A stretch of DNA of 64,000 nt from UBA3946 sp002385755 (GTDB lineage Bacteria; Bacillota_I; Bacilli_A; ML615J-28; CAG-698): contig JBMNLX010000009.1 in the NCBI GenBank assembly GCA_050953085.1, forward strand, positions 186,001 to 250,000, written 5' to 3'. How positions within the stretch are numbered: the first letter of the stretch is position 1; each line of letters starts with the position of its first letter. Shown here piece after piece: positions 33,492 to 42,209 of this stretch. Under the pieces are notes generated by a model that made no database searches, was not told where the DNA came from, and saw only the letters and a program-made list of their open reading frames with translations. Made by a program: the position numbers and the translations under genes.

Positions 33492-35758
33492 TGTTTGCGA
33501 AGGTATGCGTCGACGTTGTGACCGGCTCCGACGATTTGTTCACATACGCCGTGCCGGAAATATACCGGGACTATATTTACGTTGGTTCCCGCGTGTTCGT
33601 CGAGTTCGGTTTTCAAAAAACCCTCGCTTACGTTATCGAACTCGCCGCGGAATCAGATTATGACGGCCCGATTAAAGAAATTATCGAGGTCATCGATTTC
33701 GATCGCGGCCTAACCGAGGAGCAGATTGCTCTCGCCCGCGAAATCAGCAACGCGACAAAATCTTCGCTATCCCATTGTCTTCGCTTAATGTATCCCGCCT
33801 TTATGCAGAGCCGTCTCCGCCGCTTTGTCAAGGCGTTAAGAAGCGAATCCCTCCCCGGACATTTACAAGATTTGTTTAAAAACAGGAAAAGAATCCCCCT
33901 AACCGCCGAGGTCATGCCTTATTACAAGGATATCCGCGCCGCCGCGGAAAGGGGCGATTTGGAGATCGAAACGGACGTTTACGCGTACGGGAAAAGAAAA
34001 ATAATCAAAACATACCGACTCGCCTCCTCCGAGGAGCCGCGCGGCGCGAAACAAAAGGCTGTATTCGGCTATTTAAAAACGAAAGACGCGGCGACCGTCG
34101 AGGAAATAAAGGAAAACACCGGAGCGAGCGATTTCGTAATTAACCTTATGGCGAAGCGGGGAATTCTCGCGATGATTCCCGCTTACCCGCCGGCGGAAGC
34201 GACGAAAGCGAAACCGGTCAAAATCACGTTTGATTTCGACGAGAACCAAATCCGGGAAAAGTTCCGGCGGCTTTCCGGCAAACCGTTTCTTTTTTACGCC
34301 GACAGCGAGGATTTCCGCCTGCGGTTTTGCCTTGACGCCGTAAGCGAGACGATCGCTTCGGGAAAGAAAGCCTTGATTCTCGCGCCGACGATGCTCGCGG
34401 TTACTTCGCTCGCTAATTATTTCCGAAAAGGCCTTTCGGCCGCGCGCGTCAGCGTTTTTTCATCGCTGCTATCGGAAAGCGATTTTTATTACGGCTTTCA
34501 AAACGTTATCGCCGGGGACGTCGATCTCGTGATTACCACCCTTGCGGGGGTATTTCTCCCGCTTTCCGATATCGGCCTGATCATTATTACGGATGAGGAT
34601 CATCATAGTTATATCAACCAGCAAACCCCGAAGTACTCGGCTCTGGAGGTTTTAAAATATCGGGCCGATTATCACCGGGCGAAACTCGTTCTCGCGACTT
34701 CGGCGCCGAGCGTCGTTTCTTATTATCGCTATCATCAAGCCGAGTATTTCCTCCTCGAACTTATCAAGAAGGAAAAACGGCGGTTCGCGCTTGTCAACGC
34801 CCGCGAAGAACCGTCCGATATGCTTCTTACTTCCGCCCTGCGCCGGGAAGTCGAGGCGGTCTGGGCGGCCGGCAAGACCGCGGCTCTCGTTTTGAACAAT
34901 CTCGGTTATAGCACGGCCAATATCTGCGATAAGTGCGGGGAGCTAATCAAATGCCCGCAATGCAAGATTGGGCTGGTTTATTATAAAAACAAGAATCATT
35001 ACCACTGCCGTTATTGTAATCAACGTTTTCCGGCGGTAAGGTGCGAAAATTGCGAGGCGACCTCCGTCCGTCATCTCGGTTACGGTCTTGAAAGATTGGA
35101 AGAGCGTTTTCGCGCTTATTATCCCGATCGCCGTCTATATAAGGCGTCCTCGCTCACCCTGCAAAGAGCCGAAGATTTCGAGAATTTTATTCTCGCGCTC
35201 GAGGAGGGCGAGATTGACGCCGTGATCGGCACGAATATTCTTCTTGACGCGCTCAGCCCGGAAATCGGACTGATCGCGCTCATCAACGCCGACGCGCTGC
35301 TTTACGCCGACGATTACCGGAGCGCGGAGATGTGCTACCGGCTTATCACCAAGGCTTTGGATTACCGGACGGCGAAAACGGTTATCCAGGGATATAATTT
35401 GGATCACCGCGCGATTACCGACGCGCTGAATAATGATTACCTTTCCTTCTATAGGGAGGAAATCATTACCCGCGGTTACGCGACGTATCCGCCCTACGCG
35501 GAATTGAATAAACTAACGGTGAGCGGCGAGTTTAAAGACATCTATTATTTCGCAAATTACTTTAAAAAAGTTTTTAAGCGTTTTAAAAAAGGCGATTGTC
35601 TCGGCCCGGTTTATTTGTCGAAGATTCGGGGCGTGCGGCTAATCATCAAACATAACGATTTTCCGTTGGTGTCATCGCTCATCGATGAAGTTGAGAAAAA
35701 ATTCAGCGACAGGAAACTGCGAGTTAATTTTGAACGCTACCCGCGGTTCTACGAATAG
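33488..35758 (+). CDS. priA: PriA-family primosomal protein with eroded helicase motifs
   Basis: PriA restarts collapsed forks by loading the helicase. The 756-residue architecture is kept: the N-terminal DNA-binding domain (CVDVVTGSDDLFTYAVP...GSRVFVEFG), two helicase lobes, the eight-cysteine zinc insert (CDKCG, CPQC, CRYC, CENC) and the C-terminal domain with YPPYAELNKLTV. Catalytic motifs are gone: Walker A GVTGSGKTE is YADSEDFRL, motif II is DEDH, GSATP is ATSAPS, GTQM-KG-DFP is GTNILLDALSPE, and the QV-GRAGR arginine finger is KALDYRTA. It probably cannot hydrolyse ATP but may keep structural loading roles. It stands where priA is expected, between rpoZ and fmt. Confidence 0.88.
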   Translation: MMFAKVCVDVVTGSDDLFTYAVPEIYRDYIYVGSRVFVEFGFQKTLAYVIELAAESDYDGPIKEIIEVIDFDRGLTEEQIALAREISNATKSSLSHCLRLMYPAFMQSRLRRFVKALRSESLPGHLQDLFKNRKRIPLTAEVMPYYKDIRAAAERGDLEIETDVYAYGKRKIIKTYRLASSEEPRGAKQKAVFGYLKTKDAATVEEIKENTGASDFVINLMAKRGILAMIPAYPPAEATKAKPVKITFDFDENQIREKFRRLSGKPFLFYADSEDFRLRFCLDAVSETIASGKKALILAPTMLAVTSLANYFRKGLSAARVSVFSSLLSESDFYYGFQNVIAGDVDLVITTLAGVFLPLSDIGLIIITDEDHHSYINQQTPKYSALEVLKYRADYHRAKLVLATSAPSVVSYYRYHQAEYFLLELIKKEKRRFALVNAREEPSDMLLTSALRREVEAVWAAGKTAALVLNNLGYSTANICDKCGELIKCPQCKIGLVYYKNKNHYHCRYCNQRFPAVRCENCEATSVRHLGYGLERLEERFRAYYPDRRLYKASSLTLQRAEDFENFILALEEGEIDAVIGTNILLDALSPEIGLIALINADALLYADDYRSAEMCYRLITKALDYRTAKTVIQGYNLDHRAITDALNNDYLSFYREEIITRGYATYPPYAELNKLTVSGEFKDIYYFANYFKKVFKRFKKGDCLGPVYLSKIRGVRLIIKHNDFPLVSSLIDEVEKKFSDRKLRVNFERYPRFYE

Positions 35759-35772
35759 AAAGAAGTGATAGT

Positions 35773-36705
35773 TTGCGAATAATTTTTATGGGAACGCCGG
35801 AATTCGCGGTCCCGATACTCGATATCATTCATTCCCGACACGAGGTCGCGCTTGCGGTTAGCCAACCCGACCAATACAATCATAGGAAGAAAAAAGCGAC
35901 GTCCCCGCCGGTCGCCGTTTACGCGAACGAGAAAGGGATTCCGCTAATTCAACCGGAAAAAATCAAGGACGCCGCGGGAATTATCGCGTCGCTTCAGGCC
36001 GACCTGATCGTGACCGCCGCCTACGGCCAGTTCGTTCCGAAAAAGATAATCGAGCATCCCCGTTTTAAATCGATAAACGTGCACGCGTCGCTTTTGCCGC
36101 GGCATAGGGGCGGGGCGCCGATCCAACGGGCGATTATTAACGGCGACGCGGAAACGGGCGTTTCGATAATATATATGACGCCGAAAATGGATGCCGGGGA
36201 TATCCTCGCGCAGAGAAAAATAGCGATTACGGATGAAGACACGCAGGACAGTATGTTTTATAAATTAAGCATGCTCGGCCGCGACATGATTTTGGAAGTA
36301 ATCGATGCGATTGAAAGCGGAACGGCGACGCCGCGCCCGCAGGACGAGGCCGCCGTTACCTACGCTTACAACCTTACCAAAGAAGACGAGCTCATTGATT
36401 TTCACAAACCGGCGCGGGCCGTCTTTAATCAAATCCGCGGGCTTAATTCCAACCCCGGCGCCTACTTCATTCTTGACGGAATCAACATCAAGGTCTACGG
36501 CGCCGCGGTCGCCGGCGAAAAAACGGATTATCCGCCGGGCGTTATCGCCGCGGTGGAGAAAAATTGTTTTAAAGTCAGCTGCGGCGAGAACACGGTAATA
36601 TCGATAACGGAAGTTCAACTTCCGGGTAAAAACCGGATGATGGCGCGCGATTTTTTAAACGGCAAAGGCCGGCAATTAATAAAAGAAGCAAAGGAGATTA
36701 AATAG
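35773..36705 (+). CDS. fmt: Methionyl-tRNA formyltransferase
   Basis: Fmt formylates initiator Met-tRNA. RIIFMGTPEFAVPIL starts the Rossmann domain; NVHASLLPRHRGGAPIQRAI carries the catalytic Asn/His region, and GDAETGVSIIYM follows. The C-terminal OB domain (from about 210) is intact. The 310-residue length is normal. The start is TTG with AGAAGTGAT upstream. B. subtilis has def between priA and fmt; it is absent here. Confidence 0.96.
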   Translation: MRIIFMGTPEFAVPILDIIHSRHEVALAVSQPDQYNHRKKKATSPPVAVYANEKGIPLIQPEKIKDAAGIIASLQADLIVTAAYGQFVPKKIIEHPRFKSINVHASLLPRHRGGAPIQRAIINGDAETGVSIIYMTPKMDAGDILAQRKIAITDEDTQDSMFYKLSMLGRDMILEVIDAIESGTATPRPQDEAAVTYAYNLTKEDELIDFHKPARAVFNQIRGLNSNPGAYFILDGINIKVYGAAVAGEKTDYPPGVIAAVEKNCFKVSCGENTVISITEVQLPGKNRMMARDFLNGKGRQLIKEAKEIK

Positions 36706-37265
36706 TGGATTCAAGAGTATATTTTTCCCGTGAAGAAATGTTCCGCATGAATCGCGATCGCCTCTTGGAAAGGGGCGTCACGATTCAAGAAATCGCGGAA
36801 ATAGCTTATAACCAGCAGGCAAAGTATAACAAAAACCTGACGATGAGCGTGTGCGTGGAAAGCGTCGAGAAAATCTTATCTTACCGCGATATTTTTCATA
36901 TCGTGCAGTTAAGTATCGAACTTGACCGGCTCGCCGAGGAAAAAAAGCTAAGAAGCCCGATGCAGGAGATAATTCTCAGCGATTTCGGCATGTTCGGCAT
37001 CGACGAACTTCTCGGATTGTCGATCGCCGCCAATTACGGCGTGATCGGACAAACCAATTTCGGCGATATTGATGTCAATAAGCCGGGAGCGGTAAAACGG
37101 CTGAACGAAGAGGGAAAAAAGCAAGTCAAGTGCCACACTTTCCTTGACGATGTCGTCGGGGCGGTCGCCGCGGCGGCTTCGACGCGGGTCGCGCAAATAA
37201 TAAGCGAAGAAGAAGCGAAAAAAGACCCGCGCTTTACCCCTATCCAACTTGATCTGGATGAATAA
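36705..37265 (+). CDS. pgpA: Phosphatidylglycerophosphatase A-like protein (YutG family)
   Basis: The 186-residue protein contains ERGVTIQEIAEIAYNQQ, ELDRLAEEKKL, YGVIGQTNFGDIDVNKPG and CHTFLDDVVGAVAAAASTRVA. These are the conserved blocks of the soluble YutG/PgpA-like family, which is assigned to dephosphorylating phosphatidylglycerophosphate in phosphatidylglycerol synthesis. The GTG start overlaps the last base of the fmt stop, with AAGGAG upstream. Activity is taken from family annotation. Confidence 0.82.
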   Translation: MDSRVYFSREEMFRMNRDRLLERGVTIQEIAEIAYNQQAKYNKNLTMSVCVESVEKILSYRDIFHIVQLSIELDRLAEEKKLRSPMQEIILSDFGMFGIDELLGLSIAANYGVIGQTNFGDIDVNKPGAVKRLNEEGKKQVKCHTFLDDVVGAVAAAASTRVAQIISEEEAKKDPRFTPIQLDLDE

Positions 37266-37292
37266 CGTTTGGGAGCCGTTAAAGTTTTTTTT
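37263..37292 (+). terminator. Intrinsic terminator of priA-fmt-pgpA
   Basis: TAACG (37263-37267) pairs with CGTTA (37277-37281), and eight T residues start at 37285. Confidence 0.75.
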
Positions 37293-37511
37293 GATATTCA
37301 TGCTTAAAACGGTCTACGCTGAATCTCATTCCGGTGGGAAAGCAAGGGCCTTTTTTTATTTATAGTTTTTAATATTATTACGCTTATATTGAATTGATGT
37401 CAAAACCCATGAGGTCGTCCCTGGTCGCCTAAACGGGCTTTTTTTTTGCCTACACACATTTAATGCCCGCTAATAATATAATATTGTATAACAATTACGG
37501 GAGGATATAAA
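37293..37511 (+). promoter_or_regulatory. Structured leader region before the NMT1-type ABC operon
   Basis: This 219-base gap holds two U-tract elements. The first: TGCTT (37301-37305) pairs with AAGCA (37340-37344), enclosing a TCTCA/TGGGA hairpin, and GGCC-T7 follows. The second: a GC-rich block 37405-37437 (CCCATGAGG...GCCTAAACGGGC) is followed by nine T residues. TATAAT-like boxes occur at 37470-37490 without a good -35. GGGAGG at 37499 serves the next gene. It may be a transcription-attenuating leader or just stacked terminators; it matches no riboswitch I know. Confidence 0.35.
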
Positions 37512-38249
37512 TTGGTACTGGAATTAAGAAATGTATCCATGAAATTCAATAGTCAAGACAGCGAGATTGAAGTCTTGGATAACATCAATTTCAGTCTGGA
37601 AGAGGGAGAAATTATCGCCATTGTCGGCCCGTCGGGAAGCGGTAAAACCACCATTCTTAACCTGATTGCCGGGTTGCTTAAACCGACCGCCGGCGAGATT
37701 GTCGCGAGCGGCGAAATCGGATATATGTTTCAGCGCGATTTTTTGTTCGAATGGCGCAGCATTTACCGGAACGTGATTCTCGGGTTGGAAATTAAGAAAA
37801 GATTGACCGGGGAAAATATCGAGAAAGTCTTGAATATGCTGAAAAAATACGGTCTGTGGGAATTCCGAAACAACTACCCGCTTGAATTGTCGGGCGGGAT
37901 GAGGCAAAGAGTTGCTTTGATTAGGACGCTTGCGATCTCTCCGAGCCTGTTGTTATTGGATGAACCTTTCGCCTCGCTTGACTACCAGACGAAACTTAGG
38001 GTAAGCGAGGACGTATATAAAATAATCCAAAGCGAGAAGAAAGCGACGATAATCGTGACCCACGACATATCGGAAGCGATCGCCATGGCCGACAGGATTA
38101 TCGTGCTCACGCCGCGGCCGGCGAGAATTAAGAAAATTCATAAAATTGATCTCGCGCTCGACGAGGAACGCACGCCGCTTTCCGCCCGGAAATCGGAATC
38201 TTTCCGGGTATATTTTAACGAGATTTGGAGGGAGCTTAATGAGTCATAA
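37512..38249 (+). CDS. ABC transporter ATP-binding protein (SsuB/TauB/ThiZ type)
   Basis: The ATPase of an NMT1-type importer. Walker A is GPSGSGKTT (39-47), the signature is LSGGMRQR (126-133), Walker B is LLLLDE (146-151) and the H-loop is VTHDISEA. At 245 residues it has normal length. The start is TTG with GGGAGG 7-8 bases upstream. It overlaps the permease by 11 bases. Substrates of this subfamily include sulfonates, taurine, nitrate and thiamine precursors; nothing here decides among them. Confidence 0.92.
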   Translation: MVLELRNVSMKFNSQDSEIEVLDNINFSLEEGEIIAIVGPSGSGKTTILNLIAGLLKPTAGEIVASGEIGYMFQRDFLFEWRSIYRNVILGLEIKKRLTGENIEKVLNMLKKYGLWEFRNNYPLELSGGMRQRVALIRTLAISPSLLLLDEPFASLDYQTKLRVSEDVYKIIQSEKKATIIVTHDISEAIAMADRIIVLTPRPARIKKIHKIDLALDEERTPLSARKSESFRVYFNEIWRELNES

Positions 38250-39024
38250 AAAAGCGCGGCGTCTCGCCAAGATAAAACTCACCCTTTCGCAAATCCTGCT
38301 CTTTGTCTTGATTATCGCGCTTTGGGAAGCGGGGACGCGGCTCAGGATTCTCGACGAGTTTCTCTTCAGCAAGCCCTCCTCGATCGTTTCGTTGCTTTGG
38401 ACTTATACTAAAAATAAGGAAATATTCGAGCATATTTATATATCGTTGCTCGAGACGGTTTTGGGCGTTATTATCGGCAGCGTGACGGGCGTTTTGATCG
38501 CAGTGATTTTATGGTCGAGTCGGACGCTGACAAAATTATTGGAGCCGTTTCTCGTAATTTTAAACGCCCTGCCGAAGACGGCGCTGGCGCCAATTATGAT
38601 CATCTGGGCCGGAACGGGCGTGACGGGGATTGTCGTCGTCGCGATTTCCATCTTGATTGTAATTACGATTCTATCGACTTATAACTATTTTATAAACGTC
38701 GATCCGGAAAAAATTCAAATGATGAGGAGTTTTAACGCGAACAAATATCAAATCTTCACAAAACTTGTGTTTCCCGCCAATTTGGTGAACATCATCAGCA
38801 TCGTGAAGATCAATATTGGAATGGCCTGGGTCGGCGTCATTGTCGGCGAGTTTCTCGTGTCCCGCGCCGGGATCGGGAACTTAATCATGTACGGCGGGCA
38901 AATTTTCCGCTTTGACATGGTGATGATGGGCGTTCTCGTTTTATCGATATTCGCTTATCTAATGTATGAAGGGGCAAATATTATCGAAAAAATATTAATC
39001 AAAAAGCGAGGGAAAGGAATTTGA
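38239..39024 (+). CDS. ABC transporter permease (SsuC/TauC type)
   Basis: A 261-residue protein with about six membrane helices and the binding-protein-dependent transport domain. The coupling motif is LNALPKTALAPIMIIWAG, followed later by GMAWVGVIVGEFL. The ATG at 38239 has GGAGGGAG upstream; an open frame further upstream lies within the ATPase gene. It overlaps the ATPase start-wise and the binding protein end-wise (TTGA), so three genes are translationally coupled. Confidence 0.9.
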   Translation: MSHKKARRLAKIKLTLSQILLFVLIIALWEAGTRLRILDEFLFSKPSSIVSLLWTYTKNKEIFEHIYISLLETVLGVIIGSVTGVLIAVILWSSRTLTKLLEPFLVILNALPKTALAPIMIIWAGTGVTGIVVVAISILIVITILSTYNYFINVDPEKIQMMRSFNANKYQIFTKLVFPANLVNIISIVKINIGMAWVGVIVGEFLVSRAGIGNLIMYGGQIFRFDMVMMGVLVLSIFAYLMYEGANIIEKILIKKRGKGI

Positions 39025-40032
39025 GAAGTATTAAAAAGACGCTAGCTTTGCTAGTCGTGTCGTTTTTCGCGTTGTTTGGAATATCCTGCGGCGGGCGTAA
39101 CAAAATCGTGCTCGCGGAAGTGACGCATTCCGTTTTTTATTGCCCGCAATACGTGGCTTTGGAACTTGGGTACTTCGAAGAGGAAGGGCTGAAGGTGGAA
39201 TTGATTCTTGCGGCCGGGGCCGACAAAACGATGGCGGCCTTGCTTGGCCGGGAGGCGCAGATCGGGCTCATGGGCCCGGAGGCGAGTATTTATGTTTATA
39301 ACGGCGGTCAGGAAAACTACGCCGTCAACTTCGCGCAATTGACGCAATGCGACGGCAGTTTCCTGATGTCAAGAGAGAAAATCGATAATTGGGATTGGAA
39401 CATGCTTAAAGGCAAGGAGATTCTGGGCGGCCGTAAGGGCGGCGTTCCGGAAATGACTTTGGAGTGGGTTTTAAAACAAAAGGGATTAAAAATTGGGCGC
39501 GACGATCCCGATGCCGAGGTAAACGTCCGGACCGACGTCCAGTTCGCGGCGATGGCGGGGGCCTTTGTCAGCGGCCAGGGGGATTACGTGACGATCTTCG
39601 AGCCGACGGCGACGGCTTTGGAAAAGGAAGGGAAAGCCTATATCGTCGCCTCGATCGGCGCCGAGTCGGGATCGATTCCCTTTACCGCTTACTGCGCGAC
39701 GAAGGCGTATATGAAGAAAAACGCCGATATTATTCAAAAATTCACCAAAGCAATCTATCGGGCGCAGCTTTGGGTCCAATCGCGCTCCGCCAAGGGAAAT
39801 AGCCGAGGTAATCCATCCTCATTTTAAGGAATTATCGCTTGAGGATCTTACCGTCGTAATGCAGCGCTACATTGACATCAACGCCTGGTGCGAAACGCCT
39901 TATTTCGCCGAGGATGGTTTTAACCGCTTGATGGACGTTATGGAAGAAGCGGGGGAACTCGATAAAAGAGCGCCCTTTAACGTAATCGTTGATAACAGTT
40001 TCGCGAATAAAGCGATTGAAGAAGTTGAATAA
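39021..40032 (+). pseudogene. NMT1-type substrate-binding lipoprotein, +1 frameshift
   Basis: The TTG start is followed by a signal peptide with a lipobox ending GISC, then the NMT1/THI5-like periplasmic-binding fold (VFYCPQYVALELGYFEEEGLKVEL, AAGADKTMAALLGREAQIG, GGRKGGVPEMTLEWVL). The frame breaks after LWVQS: one extra base near 39783 sends it to a stop at 39827. Reading on one base later gives APPREIAEVIHPHF...NAWCETPYF to a stop at 40030-40032, restoring a typical 336-residue protein. No other damage is seen, so an assembly error is as likely as true inactivation. Confidence 0.83.
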
Positions 40033-40057
40033 AGAGGAACGGATAAACATCTAATAG

Positions 40058-40089
40058 AAAAGGCGGAATCATGATTGATTTCGCCTTTT
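40058..40089 (+). terminator. Terminator hairpin after the NMT1-type operon
   Basis: AAAAGGCGgAATCA pairs with TGATTtCGCCTTTT (40058-40071 with 40076-40089) with one mismatch. It suits the plus-strand operon. Confidence 0.75.
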
Positions 40090-40111
40090 AAGTTTGCGCC
40101 GACAAATACAA

Positions 40112-40138
40112 AAAGGCGAAGCAGTCGGCTTCGCCTTT
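40112..40138 (-). terminator. Terminator hairpin of the class I amidotransferase-like gene
   Basis: AAAGGCGAAGC (40112-40122) pairs perfectly with GCTTCGCCTTT (40128-40138). On the minus strand a T-run follows. Its sequence resembles the neighbouring hairpin at 40058. Confidence 0.75.
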
Positions 40139-40158
40139 AATATTTTTGTTTTTATTCT

Positions 40159-40818
40159 TTACCGTTCGTGAACCAGCCGCGCGAAAACATCAAAAATAAG
40201 CTTGCTTTCCTCGGTGTCGGGAATTAACTCCGGGTGCCATTGAATACCGATAATCGGCAGGCTTTGATGAATAATGGCCTCGATGGTCCCGTCCTCGGCG
40301 CGGGCAATGACGTCAAATTCGGGCGCGACCCGGTCGATTGCCTGGTGATGATAGCTGTTTACCATAATTTTTTGAGCGAACGGCAGGAGTCGGTTTGGTT
40401 CCGCGTAAACGGCATGACCGCTTTTAATATCGCTGTGGGTATCGCCGATATCCTGAAAAAGCGAACCGCCGAGAAAAATGTTGATCGCCTGATGCCCCCG
40501 GCATATTCCCAGCAGCGGCTTTTTTGTTCGCGCCGCGTGTTCGGCGATTTGCCGGTCAAGTTTGTCAAGCGCGTGATTGACGTTAAGCGACTTCCCGTTG
40601 TTCTCCTCGTTATAGTATTTGGGGTCGATATCGTGCCCGCCGGTGAGAAGAAAACAATCGCACAAATCCAACACTTTGTCCGCGTTCGGGTTATTGGTGC
40701 TGATGATAATCGCGTTTAACCCGCGCGACGTCAATTGTTTCACGTAAAGAGTGTTGACGAATTCCCTTTCTCTGTTTTCCGTTGTTGTCAGCCGCGGGCT
40801 GATGCCTACGATTTTCAT
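40159..40818 (-). CDS. Gamma-glutamyl-gamma-aminobutyrate hydrolase family protein (peptidase C26)
   Basis: This class I glutamine-amidotransferase-fold hydrolase has LTGGHDIDPKYY, the nucleophile elbow GICRGHQ (Cys106) and the C-terminal His-Glu motif QWHPE. PuuD-like members hydrolyse gamma-glutamyl amides such as gamma-glutamyl-GABA. The ATG at 40818 has AAAGGAAGG upstream, so the longer open frame is not used. The product is 219 residues, slightly short for PuuD but typical of Bacillota homologues. No polyamine genes are adjacent, so the substrate is open. Confidence 0.85.
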   Translation of the reverse strand: MKIVGISPRLTTTENREREFVNTLYVKQLTSRGLNAIIISTNNPNADKVLDLCDCFLLTGGHDIDPKYYNEENNGKSLNVNHALDKLDRQIAEHAARTKKPLLGICRGHQAINIFLGGSLFQDIGDTHSDIKSGHAVYAEPNRLLPFAQKIMVNSYHHQAIDRVAPEFDVIARAEDGTIEAIIHQSLPIIGIQWHPELIPDTEESKLIFDVFARLVHER

Positions 40819-40849
40819 AATCCTTCCTTTCTTCGCAAAGATCCTTTTA

Positions 40850-40878
40850 ATAATATCATATGTCGGAAAATATGACAA
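40850..40878 (-). promoter_or_regulatory. Promoter of the peptidase C26 gene
   Basis: Minus-strand TTGTCA (40873-40878), 17 bases, TATTAT (40850-40855). Confidence 0.65.
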
Positions 40879-40949
40879 TGTTTTTTTAATAGCCCATAAT
40901 GCCAAAATCTGCATATTATGATTTTTAGAGGGATTTTTCTAATTATCGG

Positions 40950-40977
40950 TTAAACAAAGGGCGGTTCATGGTATAAT
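40950..40977 (+). promoter_or_regulatory. Weak promoter of the serine dehydratase gene
   Basis: TATAAT at 40972-40977, with TTAAAC 16 bases upstream (40950-40955) as a poor -35. Confidence 0.5.
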
Positions 40978-40993
40978 AGATACGGGTGATAAT

Positions 40994-42187
40994 TTGGAAT
41001 CACTAAGGGAATTATATAAAATCGGCGCCGGCCCCTCGAGTTCGCACACGATGGGACCGCAGAAGGCGGCGCGGATCTTTAAAGAAAAACACCCGTCCGC
41101 CCGTCGGCGTAGGGTCGAGCTCTACGGCGCCCTGGCGTTGACGGGAAAAGGTCATCTTACCGACTGGATAATCAAACGGGAATTGGGCGAGAGTAGCTGC
41201 GAAGTGGTTTTCCTTCCCGAAATCAACTTTGATTACCACCCGAACGGCATGAAGTTTATCGCCTACGACGACGCCGGGAAGCAAATCGGGGAATGGCTCG
41301 TTTTTTCCGTCGGCGGCGGTGATTTAAAGAACTTAAACGAAGAGCGGGTCGCCGGGAACCTTCTTTATCCCCACGGAAATATGGCGGATATTCTCGAGCA
41401 TACGGAAAAGAACAATCAGACTTTATTAACATATATTCTCCGGGCGGAAGGCGCGGAGATTTGGGATTTCGCTATGGAAATCCTCGCCGCGATGTTTTCG
41501 GCGGTCGAGCGGGGCGTTAACTCTTTCGGGACGCTTCCGGGGGCGCTCGCGATCAAGCGGCGCGCCGGCGATATTTATCAGCAATACGAAAAAACCCGCG
41601 ATTTTAACACGCTTATTTTCTCGGCGGCTTTGGCGGTGTCCGAGGAAAACGCCGCCGGCGGCGAGGTCGTGACCGCGCCGACATGCGGGTCAAGCGGCGT
41701 TATGCCCGGGGTCCTTTACGCTTATCACAAACATAGACAATATCCCTTACCTAAATTGGCCGAGGGCCTTTTGGTCGGCGGTCTCGTCGGGAATCTGGTA
41801 AAAAGAAACGCGTCAATCTCCGGCGCCGAGGTCGGGTGCCAAGGGGAAGTCGGAACTGCCTGCGCGATGACGGCCGCCGCCGTTAGTCATATCGAAGGCG
41901 GGACGAACCGACAAATCGAATACGCGGCGGAGATCGCCCTCGAGCATCATTTGGGCATGACTTGCGATCCCGTCTTGGGTTACGTGCAAATTCCCTGCAT
42001 TGAAAGGAACGCTTTATCGGCGCGCCGCGCCGTCGATTCCGCCGCTTTCGCTTTGCTTACCGACGGCTCTCATTATATTAGTTTGGACGATGTCATTCAG
42101 TCGCTTAAGGAAACGGGCAGAGACCTGCATCCCCATTACCGGGAAACCGCGCTTGGCGGGCTTGCGAAAAGAAAGGCCCGCAAATAA
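40994..42187 (+). CDS. sdaA: L-serine ammonia-lyase, iron-sulfur type, single chain
   Basis: This enzyme deaminates L-serine to pyruvate with an oxygen-sensitive 4Fe-4S cluster. The N-terminal beta domain starts IGAGPSSSHTMGP. The alpha domain follows with APTCGSSGVMPGVLYAYHKH, SGAEVGCQGEVGTACAMTAAA and HHLGMTCDPVLGYVQIPCIERNA, which hold the cluster cysteines. Both domains lie in one 397-residue chain, whereas B. subtilis has separate SdaAB and SdaAA and E. coli SdaA is about 450. The start is TTG with GGGTGAT upstream. Confidence 0.93.
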   Translation: MESLRELYKIGAGPSSSHTMGPQKAARIFKEKHPSARRRRVELYGALALTGKGHLTDWIIKRELGESSCEVVFLPEINFDYHPNGMKFIAYDDAGKQIGEWLVFSVGGGDLKNLNEERVAGNLLYPHGNMADILEHTEKNNQTLLTYILRAEGAEIWDFAMEILAAMFSAVERGVNSFGTLPGALAIKRRAGDIYQQYEKTRDFNTLIFSAALAVSEENAAGGEVVTAPTCGSSGVMPGVLYAYHKHRQYPLPKLAEGLLVGGLVGNLVKRNASISGAEVGCQGEVGTACAMTAAAVSHIEGGTNRQIEYAAEIALEHHLGMTCDPVLGYVQIPCIERNALSARRAVDSAAFALLTDGSHYISLDDVIQSLKETGRDLHPHYRETALGGLAKRKARK

Positions 42188-42190
42188 AAA

Positions 42191-42209
42191 AGCACGCTAT
42201 GGTGCTCTT
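42191..42209. terminator. Small convergent terminator
   Basis: AGCAC (42191-42195) pairs with GTGCT (42202-42206), flanked by an A-run on the left and T residues on the right, between converging genes. Confidence 0.5.

Noticed and set aside
37293..37511. TPP riboswitch for a thiamine-precursor transporter
   Set aside because: None of the conserved TPP core segments (CUGAGA, ACCCUUUGAACCUGAUC-like, GCG-AGGGA) is present in the leader.
38146..38238. Longer N-terminus for the NMT1-type permease
   Set aside because: The upstream part lies within the ATPase gene, lacks a ribosome site, and is not membrane-like; GGAGGGAG before ATG 38239 decides the start.
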